Assembly (NCBI GenBank): GCA_016719945.1
Contig: JADJYE010000002.1
Location: 372,001 to 436,000, forward strand
Source of the DNA: Polyangiaceae bacterium
GTDB lineage: Bacteria; Myxococcota_A; Polyangia; Polyangiales; Polyangiaceae
DNA: 64,000 nt
Reading direction: 5' to 3'
Each line of letters starts with the position of its first letter. Position 1 is the stretch's first letter. Made by a program: the position numbers and the translations under genes. Shown here piece by piece: positions 15,643 through 23,910 of this stretch. The notes beneath the pieces were generated by a model, which did not search any database, was not told where the DNA came from, and saw only the letters and a list, made by a program, of their open reading frames with translations.

Positions 15643-17507
15643 GGGGACCGTCTGCGCCGGCTCCAAGCGCCGACCAGCGCGATCGCCGCCAGCCAGCCGA
15701 GACGGGCGTGTGCGCCGGCTCCCGCGGCGGAGCAGTCGCACCCCTCCGCGGGCTCGTCGTCATCTCCGGCGGCGCCGCCGCCGTCGCCCCCGCCCTCTCC
15801 AGCGGGGGGTCGCGGAACGGCCCCCTCGATGCGCACGTAGTCGAGGCTCGCCTCGCCGGGGGTCTGCGAGAACGGCGCGAGCGCGACGCGCTCGATCGGC
15901 CCGGGCCCGAGGTCGATCGTGAGGTCGTGGTGGGCTCCGTCGATGGGCAGATCGAGGGCGAACTCCTCGGCGCCCTCGAGCTCCGGCGCCTTCCGTGAGA
16001 CCAGCAGCGTCGCCTCCCCGGCGCCCGACGTGCGCGAGGCCCGGAGGTGCACCTTCGCGGAGACCGCCGCGACCAGGCTCGAGGCCGGGAGCATGAGCAC
16101 CGCACCAGGCTCACCGTTCGCGAGATCGAGGGTGCTCGAGGACGACGCGAAGGTGAGGCCACCCGTGGCGCTCACCCCCTCGAGGCGAGGGCTCTGCCAC
16201 TCCCAGCGAGTGTGCGAGTACACGTCCGCGGTGAGCGCCAGCTCGAGGCGTCCGCCGCCAAAGGTCTGCGAGCCATCGACGTTGACCACCGGGCCCCCGT
16301 GCTCCGACTGCTCGTAGAGGTCGTCGATCTTCGTGACCCACGCGAGCAACACGGGAGGGAGCGGATCGTCCACGCTGTACTCGATCGGCGTGATCGAGAG
16401 CTCGACCCGCTTCTTCTCGCCCGCTGCGAGCGAGCCCACGGTGAAGTCGAGCCGACCCGACAGTGTGCCGCTCTGCGGCGGGTTCCCCGGGAGATGGGTG
16501 GCGTCGTCCAGCTCGAACGGCCCGCCCCCGGTGGCGCTCCGCGTGATCGCGAAGCCATCGACCTCGAACAGCGCTTCGCCCAGCTCCACGCTCACCGACA
16601 CGCTCGACGCCGGTGCCGCTCCCGGGTTCGCCAGCGTCAGCCACACGACCTCGGGATCGTCTTCGAACAGGTCCGCCACGCCCGCCGACGGGCCGTCGGC
16701 GAACCGATCGGCCGCGCCCTCGAGCTCGAGCGCGAGCGAGACGTCCGGGCGATCGCCCGGGGGCGGCCCGCAGTCGACCGCCCCTGGGAACCCCTCAGCG
16801 GGGGCCGCGAGCAGGCGCGCCTCCGTCTGGGGACCGTACTCGCCGTCCTCAGCGATAGGGTCGTTGGGGTTGTTGTCGTTCCACAGCTGCTGAAACGCGA
16901 GGACGTCGAGGCCCTTGTGATCGACTGCGTCCGGCCCGGCGTAGTCGTAGTGGACGGGATCGGCGTTGCCGTACCAGTCGAAGCCGTGGGCCTCCAAGAT
17001 GGGCCGCCAGGGGGCGTACTGCGACGTGTCGAACGCGAGGCCCGTCTCGTGGTTGGAGTTGCCCGGGGTCGCCGCGAGGCCGATCCCGCAGCGCCCTTCC
17101 TGGTACCAGCGGTAGAGCAGCAGCTGCTGGGCGACGGTCCTCAGCATCGAGTTGATGCCGAGCGACATGGAGGGGTTCTCCTCGAGCGCGTCGACGAGCG
17201 CGTCGCGCGCGGGCTCTTCGAGGTACGGGAACACCGCGTCGCCGAAGGAGATGTTGGCCAGATCGGGCACCTCGCTGAAGGCGCCGGGCTCGATGCAGTT
17301 GCCCTGCGCGATGATCTGCAGGCTGAGGCCCATCACGCTCGCCGTGGTGCAGGAGGTGTCGGCGGCCTCGGCGACGCTGATCGCGCTCACCGCGACGCCG
17401 ACTGGCTCGGTCTCTTGCAGGGAGCTGTCATCGCTGCAGGCCGCAGCGAGCAGCGCCGAGAGGGCGGCACCGAGGGCCGGCGCGCGGCGAATACGGCGAC
17501 GACGCAT
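15639..17507 (-). CDS. M15-family D-Ala-D-Ala carboxypeptidase-like protein with MYXO-CTERM tail
   Basis: This is a 622-residue exported protein. The N-terminal signal ends in a lipobox-like AAACSDD. A VanY/M15-type metallopeptidase domain lies around residues 90-210: the zinc-site motif SNHETGLAFD and the second His in DPVHYDY are both present. A C-terminal part of about 300 residues is unrecognised and probably beta-rich. The end is a MYXO-CTERM-like tail: Gly/Asp-rich spacer, GCDC, a hydrophobic segment and RRRRS, which would direct processing and surface attachment. Trimming of peptidoglycan stem peptides is likely, in self- or prey-cell wall. The start ATG overlaps the stop of the upstream STAS-like gene, making a three-gene operon. 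Confidence 0.85.
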   Translation of the reverse strand: MRRRRIRRAPALGAALSALLAAACSDDSSLQETEPVGVAVSAISVAEAADTSCTTASVMGLSLQIIAQGNCIEPGAFSEVPDLANISFGDAVFPYLEEPARDALVDALEENPSMSLGINSMLRTVAQQLLLYRWYQEGRCGIGLAATPGNSNHETGLAFDTSQYAPWRPILEAHGFDWYGNADPVHYDYAGPDAVDHKGLDVLAFQQLWNDNNPNDPIAEDGEYGPQTEARLLAAPAEGFPGAVDCGPPPGDRPDVSLALELEGAADRFADGPSAGVADLFEDDPEVVWLTLANPGAAPASSVSVSVELGEALFEVDGFAITRSATGGGPFELDDATHLPGNPPQSGTLSGRLDFTVGSLAAGEKKRVELSITPIEYSVDDPLPPVLLAWVTKIDDLYEQSEHGGPVVNVDGSQTFGGGRLELALTADVYSHTRWEWQSPRLEGVSATGGLTFASSSSTLDLANGEPGAVLMLPASSLVAAVSAKVHLRASRTSGAGEATLLVSRKAPELEGAEEFALDLPIDGAHHDLTIDLGPGPIERVALAPFSQTPGEASLDYVRIEGAVPRPPAGEGGGDGGGAAGDDDEPAEGCDCSAAGAGAHARLGWLAAIALVGAWSRRRRSP

Positions 17508-18064
17508 CAGCGCCCAGGGGGGATCGTCGATCGCTTCTTGTTGGGTGGGGGAGGGTTGGTCGACGGGAGCTCGTCGGGCGCGAGCGACGTGGCCGACTGG
17601 ATCCCCACCGGGGGTATGCTCGACGCCTGCGCGATGGCCGGGAAGCTCGTCGTCGACACGCGGCGGATCATCCCCGAGTTTCGCTGGTCGAGCCAGCGGT
17701 GCGCCTCGACGATCGACGTGAACGCGCGGAACGGGAGGCCCGACGACACGCCGGTTATGTTCATGCGCGTGACCATGAGATCGGCTTGCTCCTCCGGGAG
17801 CGCGAACGCCAACAGCTCGTACTCTCGCGCGTGGACGAACTGCCAGGCCGTGTGGCACGCCTCGTCAGGCATTGGCAGCTCGAGCGCGCGCAGATCGAGG
17901 AGCATCTTGCGGGTGCCCGCGGCCTCCATGCGATCATGGAGGTACAAGGTCGCGCGCTCGACGTCGTTCGGTGTAGCCACGTAGCCGTTCGCGCGGACGT
18001 AGAGGTAGCCTTTGCGCTCCTCCGCTTCCACGCGCGCGTTGTTGTGCGTCCACGCCTCGGTCAC
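17507..18064 (-). CDS. STAS/SpoIIAA-like domain protein
   Basis: This is a 185-residue soluble protein. Residues about 15-125 have the alternating pattern of a STAS/SpoIIAA-like fold (strand GYLYVRANGYV, then RKMLLDLRALELP, with helices between). A Pro/Ser-rich disordered tail of about 55 residues follows. This fold commonly mediates protein-protein or phospho-regulated interactions; the partner is unknown. It is the first gene of the operon with the M15 peptidase and a small membrane protein (stop and start overlap by one base). The assignment rests on pattern and could be wrong. Confidence 0.6.
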   Translation of the reverse strand: MTEAWTHNNARVEAEERKGYLYVRANGYVATPNDVERATLYLHDRMEAAGTRKMLLDLRALELPMPDEACHTAWQFVHAREYELLAFALPEEQADLMVTRMNITGVSSGLPFRAFTSIVEAHRWLDQRNSGMIRRVSTTSFPAIAQASSIPPVGIQSATSLAPDELPSTNPPPPNKKRSTIPPGR

Positions 18065-18115
18065 GGCGACACCCCGTGAAGGACGTTAGCACCTAACCCC
18101 ACGAAGCAATAGGGG

Positions 18116-19264
18116 TTAATCGGTGCAGCGGCGCGGCCCGAAGGGCAAAGCTTGGTCCACCGCGAAACCGAGCACGAGCGCGCTGTCGTGCTCGGTGCCC
18201 AAGTAGAAGTGGGACTCCTCGGTCGTCCCCCCGATCTTCGCGAGGTTCCCAGGGCCGGTCTCGTGCCCCGCGGACACGACGACGGCGCGCGTGGGGTCGT
18301 CGGGCCGCCTGAGGATCATCCGTGTGCCGCGCGGCGGCCTCGAGGCTGGCGTCCAATACATGTTCACGTACCAACCCTCGTCGACCACCGGCACCTCCGA
18401 CGGGGAGCCGATCCCTGCGCCGAAGAACGACCCACCCTCCATGGGCGCCCACAGCTCCGAGCGGTGCATGACCAAGCCCGTCTGGGTCTGCGACAGCGCG
18501 TAGTGCTCGGCGAGCTCCTCGGTCGCGGTCGACGGGTACGGCTTGGGCTCTGCCTGCGTCACCAGGTGAGCCTCCTTCACGACGGGGCCGGTCGCGGGCA
18601 TGGCCAGGGGCACGCCGCCGTCGCCCACACGCGCCAGCTCTCCCGTCTGCATGCCACAGGGGCCTGACGAGACCGGCACGAAGCCGATGTCGATCCGGAA
18701 GCCGCCCGAGAGCGCGCTTCCCCCGCCGTTCACCCAGGTGTCTGCGACGATCCACACGTCGCCCGCGCTCACGTCAGCGGACGCCTCGAGGTCGCCGCGA
18801 GACAGACAGCCGTCGCCCGACGGGGCGAGCGGGTCGATGGTGGTCACGATGTGCACGTCGATGTCGACCCCTGCGTCGTCGTAGACCGCGGCGCTGACGA
18901 AGCCGTCCGACGGGACCGTGACCCGGTACAGGATCTCGGGGCCCCCCTCGTTCGTGCCGGGGGAACAGTCGTACGCGTCGATCTCGGTCCCGCCCTCCGC
19001 CGAGGTGTCGCGCTGCTCGCTGAAGGGGAACGAGGTCACGCACGTCACTCCGCTTGGACACGGCGCCGAGCCCCCCTGGTCGGGCTCGCCGCCGGAGCCG
19101 CCGGCGCCTTGGGCTTGGCCGCCTGCGCCTGCCGCGCCGGCCCCGCCGTCCGACGTCGAGGAGCCGCCTTGCGCGCTCCCTCCTTCGGGCTGGATGGAGC
19201 TGTCGTCGCCGCAGCCGAGCGGGCTGAGCAGCGCGACGACGCACGCGATCGAGAGTCTCTTCAT
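18116..19264 (-). CDS. Lipoprotein with Gly/Ser-rich linker
   Basis: This is a 382-residue lipoprotein. The signal ends in SPLGC and is followed by an acidic start and a Gly/Ala/Ser/Gln-rich linker of about 50 residues. Then comes a beta-rich domain of about 115 residues (EILYRVTVPSDGFVSAAVYDDAGVD ... DVWIVADTW) resembling bacterial pre-peptidase-type or adhesion modules. The C-terminal part of about 180 residues has no family I recognise (it includes HRSELWAPMEGG and ESHFYLGTEHDSA). ATG 19264 is preferred over GTG 19273 because GGAG lies about 8 bases upstream. It begins 5 bases after the preceding lipoprotein gene, so it is co-transcribed with the tandem pair upstream. Confidence 0.7.
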   Translation of the reverse strand: MKRLSIACVVALLSPLGCGDDSSIQPEGGSAQGGSSTSDGGAGAAGAGGQAQGAGGSGGEPDQGGSAPCPSGVTCVTSFPFSEQRDTSAEGGTEIDAYDCSPGTNEGGPEILYRVTVPSDGFVSAAVYDDAGVDIDVHIVTTIDPLAPSGDGCLSRGDLEASADVSAGDVWIVADTWVNGGGSALSGGFRIDIGFVPVSSGPCGMQTGELARVGDGGVPLAMPATGPVVKEAHLVTQAEPKPYPSTATEELAEHYALSQTQTGLVMHRSELWAPMEGGSFFGAGIGSPSEVPVVDEGWYVNMYWTPASRPPRGTRMILRRPDDPTRAVVVSAGHETGPGNLAKIGGTTEESHFYLGTEHDSALVLGFAVDQALPFGPRRCTD

Positions 19265-19269
19265 CGTCT

Positions 19270-20142
19270 TCACTCCGGCGCGGGGACGGGCGGCGCCGAG
19301 GTCGTCGAGCCCGCGCCCCAGAACGCCGCCTCTGGGGCGTCGTTGATGAGCGCCGCCGTCATCACCATGTTCTCGAACGTCACCTCGAACAGCTCTCCCT
19401 GCTCGGAGAAGCCGTAGACGCTCCCGGCCCAGAAGGCGATTCCGTAGACGTTGCCGTAGCCGAGCGGGCCCCAGTTCTTGAGCATCACCCCGGTCACGGG
19501 GTTGATCTCGACCAGGCAGTCCGTGTCGCAAGGACCGCCCTTCACTGTGAGGTACGTGTTGCCGTCCTTCACCGAGACGATGTCGCCGCTCGAGTAGAGC
19601 GCGGGCTCGGCCAGCGAGCCGACGTTCTGCACCGCGCCGGTGGTCGTGTCGATGCGCACGTACGTCGAGCCGTTGTACCCGACGAGCGACTCCTGCACCG
19701 GATCGAGCGTGCCGGCGGGGATGAACGAGAGCGAGTTCGGGAACGCGCCGGAGGAGATCAGCTCGCACTTCGCCGTGAGCTTGTCGATACGCCACAGCCC
19801 GTCCGCCGTCGTCCCGAAGAGGTTGGAGTCCTTGTCGAGGGCGATATCGATGACGTTCGAGCAGCCGTCGAAAGACCCGACCGTGGTGACCTGCTTCGTC
19901 TCGGGGTCGAGCCGGTAGAGCGTGAACGCGCTGTGGCCGAAGACCTCGGCGACCTCGTTCTCTCCGCCGCCCGCGCCGCCTCCGCCCTCGTCGAAGCCGC
20001 CGCCTTGCCCCTCTCCACCGGCGCTGCTGCCGCCCTCGCCGGGGCCACCCGCGCCGCTGCCGTCAGCCCCGGCGCCACACCCCGAGACGACCAGCGCCGC
20101 GACCCAACACGTCGCGGCGAACGCACGAGACACGTTCGACAT
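19270..20142 (-). CDS. Lipoprotein, second copy of a tandem duplication
   Basis: This is a 290-residue lipoprotein (lipobox VVSGC) with a Gly/Glu/Ser-rich linker of about 45 residues and a domain of about 220 residues that looks like a beta-propeller or similar repeat fold. The domain shares with the next gene upstream (20218-21093) the strings EVFGHS, TLYRL(D/N)PETK, FPNSLSF(I/V)PAGTLDP, SSGDIVSVK, CLVEI(N/S)PVTG, FWAGSVYGF and the ending FWGAGSTTSAPPVP. The two arose by tandem duplication. The pattern of reading a value and a trend resembles uncharacterised myxobacterial surface lipoproteins. No catalytic motif is visible. Confidence 0.75.
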   Translation of the reverse strand: MSNVSRAFAATCWVAALVVSGCGAGADGSGAGGPGEGGSSAGGEGQGGGFDEGGGGAGGGENEVAEVFGHSAFTLYRLDPETKQVTTVGSFDGCSNVIDIALDKDSNLFGTTADGLWRIDKLTAKCELISSGAFPNSLSFIPAGTLDPVQESLVGYNGSTYVRIDTTTGAVQNVGSLAEPALYSSGDIVSVKDGNTYLTVKGGPCDTDCLVEINPVTGVMLKNWGPLGYGNVYGIAFWAGSVYGFSEQGELFEVTFENMVMTAALINDAPEAAFWGAGSTTSAPPVPAPE

Positions 20143-20217
20143 GGAGGCCTCCTCAGGTGGGGTGAGCAGAAGGGTGAGAGAGCGACCCGGTGGGAGCCGG
20201 CGGGGGCGCCGCCTCGC

Positions 20218-21093
20218 TCACTCGGGCACGGGCGGAGCCGACGTCGTGGACCCTGCCCCCCAGAAGCTCAGGCCGTTTGGGGTGGCGATCGGGATGGTCG
20301 TGAGCTGGTTATTTTCGATCACCATCTCGAAGATGTCGCCGTCGTTCGTGAAGCCATAGACGCTGCCAGCCCAGAACGCTGCCCCGAAGACCTTCGCATA
20401 GCCGACGTCCTGGAAGTTTCTGATGATGGCACCGGTCACCGGGCTGATCTCGACGAGGCAGTCGCCGCAGTCGCCGGTGTCGGGGTCTGCGTCCTTGATG
20501 GTGAGGAAGGTGGGCCCGTTCTTGACGGAGACGATGTCGCCGCTGGAGACATAGGTGTTGTTCCACGGCGAGCCGATCTCGGTCACGTCGCCCGTCGACA
20601 CGTCGATGCGGATGTACTGATCGTCGAGGTACCCGACCAGGGCCTCCACGTTGGGGTCGAGCGTGCCGGCAGGCACGAAGGACAGCGAGTTCGGGTAGGC
20701 GCCCTCGGACACCAGGGTGCACGTGGCGCTCTCCTTGTCGATCCGGTACAGGGCGGTGTCGGTCGCGCCGAAGATCACGCCTTGCCCGTCGATCGCGATG
20801 TCGATGATGTCGTCGGCGCAGCCGGAGAAGTTCGCGACGATGCCGACGTCCTTCGTCTCGGGGTTCAGCCGGTACAGCGTGGTGCGCGAGTGACCGAACA
20901 CCTCGGGCTCAGGGACGTAGCCGCCCCCCGACCCACCCGTCTCGAAGCCTGCCCCAGCGCCACCCTCGCCGCTCTGCCCGCCGGCGCTGCTTCCGCCCGT
21001 GCTGCTGCCCCCGCTCGGGAGCGTCTCGTCATCGCTGCCGGCCGCGCACCCGAGCGCGACCAGGAACCCCAAAGAAAAGCCAAGCGCCTTCAT
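20218..21093 (-). CDS. Lipoprotein, first copy of a tandem duplication
   Basis: This is a 291-residue lipoprotein (lipobox VALGC, Cys16) with a Gly/Ser/Glu-rich linker, then a domain homologous along its whole length to the protein encoded at 19270-20142. Conserved cysteines in the domain (FSGCADD, ATCTLV, CGDCLVEI) may pair. ATG at 21093 is preceded by GGAGG. It lies 75 bases upstream of its paralogue and 20 bases after the TPR membrane protein gene, within one minus-strand transcription unit. Function unknown. Confidence 0.75.
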   Translation of the reverse strand: MKALGFSLGFLVALGCAAGSDDETLPSGGSSTGGSSAGGQSGEGGAGAGFETGGSGGGYVPEPEVFGHSRTTLYRLNPETKDVGIVANFSGCADDIIDIAIDGQGVIFGATDTALYRIDKESATCTLVSEGAYPNSLSFVPAGTLDPNVEALVGYLDDQYIRIDVSTGDVTEIGSPWNNTYVSSGDIVSVKNGPTFLTIKDADPDTGDCGDCLVEISPVTGAIIRNFQDVGYAKVFGAAFWAGSVYGFTNDGDIFEMVIENNQLTTIPIATPNGLSFWGAGSTTSAPPVPE

Positions 21094-21113
21094 CGACTGC
21101 CTCCGGTGCGGCA

Positions 21114-22051
21114 TCACATCCGCCGCATCTCCATCTTTCGTTGCACCATCCCGCTCTTCATCACCAGGTCGAACGCCTCCTTCTCGAGGAGGGGTGCACA
21201 CCGCGGGGCGACACGCCCATGGGGTTCTTCTTCTTCGTGATGAACCCCATCAAGTACTGCACGTTCATGCCCTTCAGCTCGAACAGCGTCTTCTTCATCG
21301 CCTTCGAGTTGTTGGCGAACGCGTAGGAGAACGCCCGCGCCCGGAGCAGCTGCGGCTTGAGGTCGGCGAAGGTCGCGTCCTGGGGGTCGATCTTCTCGAG
21401 CAGCTCGACGGCCCGCTTCGCCTGACCGGAGCGTGCCCACGCCTCCGCGATGATCGCGGTGAGCGACGCGCGGGACTTGGCGTCGCTGTGCCGCGACAGA
21501 TCGATGGGGTCGACCAGGGAGCGGGCCTCGTCGGTCTCGCCGAGGATGAGGTGAATCATCGCCCGCTGCGCCCGCGCCTCGTCGGCGACGTTCGCCATCA
21601 CCTTCGACAGGTTGATCTGCTCGAGGGTCTTGAGGGCCTTGCGCGGGTCCTCCTGCATCTCGAGCTGGGCCTTCGCGAAGACGGCCGCCGCGTCGCCCTT
21701 CTTGAAGTCGGTCTCGAGCTTCTCGAGCGCCTCTTTTCGGCCCTCGGGCGTGTCGGCGCCCTTGAGGATCTCGACGACCTTCTGCGAGCGCCGCGCGTAG
21801 CGGACGGCCCAGATGGTGACCCCGATGAGCGCCGCCGTGACCACGCCCATGATGAGCGTGGCCACCCAGTGGCCGATGAAGAAGACGATCACCCAGCCGA
21901 ACGCCACCGGGAGGCCCATTCGCAGGGCCATCTTCCGGAGGTTCTCGGGGGAGAGCGGGTCGGGGACGGCGGGCCGCTGGCGGGAGTCAGCCAGCAGCCG
22001 CTCCCGCTCCTTCGCGGCGTTCGCCTTCTTTGAAACGGCCTTCGAGCTCAC
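21114..22051 (-). CDS. TPR-type membrane protein, interrupted by a one-base frameshift
   Basis: The first frame (from GTG 22051) encodes a basic N-terminus, two hydrophobic segments (about residues 45-62 and 66-84) and a helical TPR-like domain (QEDPRKALKTLEQINL, DEARAQRAMIHLILGETDEA, LLRARAFSYAFAN). After KKKNPMG the frame enters implausible sequence. One base lower it continues naturally as RVAPRCAPLLEKEAFDLVMKSG and ends MEMRRM at 21114. Inserting a single G in the run at 21215-21218 restores a protein of 312 residues. I treat it as one gene with either a sequencing deletion or a recent mutation. The role is unknown; the helical domain should face the cytoplasm. Confidence 0.7.
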
Positions 22052-22101
22052 GACCCATGCCCCTTAGCACAGGCGCAGCCGGGCGCTTCTGCAATGGTTG
22101 C

Positions 22102-23784
22102 CTACTCGCCGCAGCCCGGCTCGGCACCGCCCGGGGGCGCGGCGCCGCCCGGGGGCGCCTGCATCCCGGTCAGCTTCGTGTCGCAGCCGGCGAGCTTGTT
22201 GTGCTTGCAGATGTTCGACTTGACGGTCTCCGGGTCGATCCCCGAAAACTGGTGCTTGTTGTTCGCAAGCCAGGTCGGGCTGGCGCCACATCCTGCCGCG
22301 TTGGTCGTCGCGAAGGACGCCGCGAGCAGCTTCTTGCCCTCGTCGCCGTTGAAGCACTTCTCGATGACCGCCTTGTCGATGCCAGTCGCCTTGCCGGTGC
22401 AGGGCTCCCAGTTGCTCGACCGCCAGTCCTTGTTGCGGCACCAGATGTAGTCGAGGAACTTGAAGTCCTTCTTGTAGTGCTCGATCGCGCACAGGTGACG
22501 GATGTCCTCGTCGACCTCGGGCTGACCGTGCATCGAGGAGAACCCGGTCTTGTCGTCGCCGCTGCCGATGTAGTGGATCGCGAAATCGATCTTCTCGCCG
22601 TTCTTCTTGAAGTTCTCGAGGACCTCTTTCATCGCGTCCGTCGCCTTCACCCCGTAGGGGCACTGCGACATGATGAAGAGGTCGAGGCGCTTCGGCACCT
22701 CCTCGCGGCACATGATCTCGTTCTTGCACTCGTCGAGCTTGCACCCGTCCGTGTCGTTGCACGCCGGGTTCCAGTCGCCGCCCACCTCGAGCACGCGACG
22801 GTCTCCCACCTTGCGCGCGCCACCCTCCACCATGCCGAGGGCCTCCTTGTCGGCGTCGAGCGAGGCGTCGAAGACGAGCAGGGGAAGCTTGGCGGGCTTG
22901 ATCTCGCCGTACAGCTTCTTGCCAGCCTCCTCCGCGTAGTCGAGCGTCGTGACGACGGGGTTCGCGAGCTTCGACTTCACCGCGGCCGCCAGGCCCTTGG
23001 CGTCGCACGCCTCGCACCGGCTGTCGGTCAGGACGGTAACGTTGACCTGCGGCGGCACCGGGATGTTGTTGCAGACCTCGGGCTTGTCACCGGTGTTTGC
23101 GTCGCAGATGGCCCGCATGAGGTCGGCCGTTCGCCGGTTGCCCTCGTAGTTCTTGCCCCCGATGCGGATGGTGGGGCTCCCGCTGACGCCGAGGTCGGCC
23201 GCCCGCGCGAACGACGCGAGCAGCAGCTCTTCGCCCTCTTTGCCCTCGGCGCACTGGCGAATGGTGTCGACGGGCAGCCCGAGCTCGGCGGAGCAGCTCT
23301 CCCAGTTGGTGTCGACGGCGCGCCAGTTCTTGTTCTGGCACTGCACCATCTTGAACCACGCGGGCGAGTGCTTCATCGCGCAGATCTGCACGAGGTTGCC
23401 CTTGACCTCCTTCGGCCCGTGCATGCTCTGAGGCTTGCCGTCGGGGCCCTTCTCGCCGATGAACTCGAGCCGGAAGTCGACGTCGGCGCCCATCTTCTCG
23501 ACGACCTCGCGGAACGACTCCTCCGCCTGGACGCCGAACGGGCACTGCGACATCACGAACAGCTCGACCTTGACCGCGCCCGGGTTCGTCGTCGCGGCGC
23601 TGTCGGCCTCGAGCTTGACGGCCGCGCTGCTCGGCGAGGCCGAGGCCGAGACGGCCGCGGAGGCGGCGGCGTCCGGCGTCGCGCTCGGATCCGCCGCCGA
23701 GCGGTTGAGGCCCCACATGACGAAGACGCCGCCCGCGAACGAGGTGGCGTACCAGAACATCGATGAGCGGTTGGGCAGGGACAC
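22102..23784 (-). CDS. Membrane-anchored protein with three thioredoxin-fold modules
   Basis: This 560-residue protein begins with a short N-terminal transmembrane anchor (MFWYATSFAGGVFVMWGL), then an Ala/Ser-rich linker. Module 1 has the strand VELFVMSQCPFGV (Cys81) and a SGSPTIRIGG cis-Pro-type loop; module 2 has the CEAC motif (Cys257, Cys260); module 3 repeats module 1 with LDLFIMSQCPYGV (Cys375). Modules 1 and 3 share NK(N/D)WR, N-W-E-(S/P)-C and C-A-(M/I)-(K/E)-H elements, showing internal duplication. The fold resembles DsbA/GILT-type thiol oxidoreductases, but only the middle module has a classical CxxC. A periplasmic disulfide exchange or isomerase role is likely. The start is uncertain: GTG 23784 has GGAAGG upstream; GTG 23799 and ATG 23760 are alternatives. 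Confidence 0.75.
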   Translation of the reverse strand: MSLPNRSSMFWYATSFAGGVFVMWGLNRSAADPSATPDAAASAAVSASASPSSAAVKLEADSAATTNPGAVKVELFVMSQCPFGVQAEESFREVVEKMGADVDFRLEFIGEKGPDGKPQSMHGPKEVKGNLVQICAMKHSPAWFKMVQCQNKNWRAVDTNWESCSAELGLPVDTIRQCAEGKEGEELLLASFARAADLGVSGSPTIRIGGKNYEGNRRTADLMRAICDANTGDKPEVCNNIPVPPQVNVTVLTDSRCEACDAKGLAAAVKSKLANPVVTTLDYAEEAGKKLYGEIKPAKLPLLVFDASLDADKEALGMVEGGARKVGDRRVLEVGGDWNPACNDTDGCKLDECKNEIMCREEVPKRLDLFIMSQCPYGVKATDAMKEVLENFKKNGEKIDFAIHYIGSGDDKTGFSSMHGQPEVDEDIRHLCAIEHYKKDFKFLDYIWCRNKDWRSSNWEPCTGKATGIDKAVIEKCFNGDEGKKLLAASFATTNAAGCGASPTWLANNKHQFSGIDPETVKSNICKHNKLAGCDTKLTGMQAPPGGAAPPGGAEPGCGE

Positions 23785-23910
23785 GAGAACGCCTTCCACG
23801 AGCCGCGAAGCCCCTCTTCGCCGACTTTCCCGGTCGTTCTACTGTCGATCCGAGGAGCGTGCCACGAAGAACTGGGGGGACCGCTCGCCCACCCCCGCCC
23901 TGGGTGGGAG

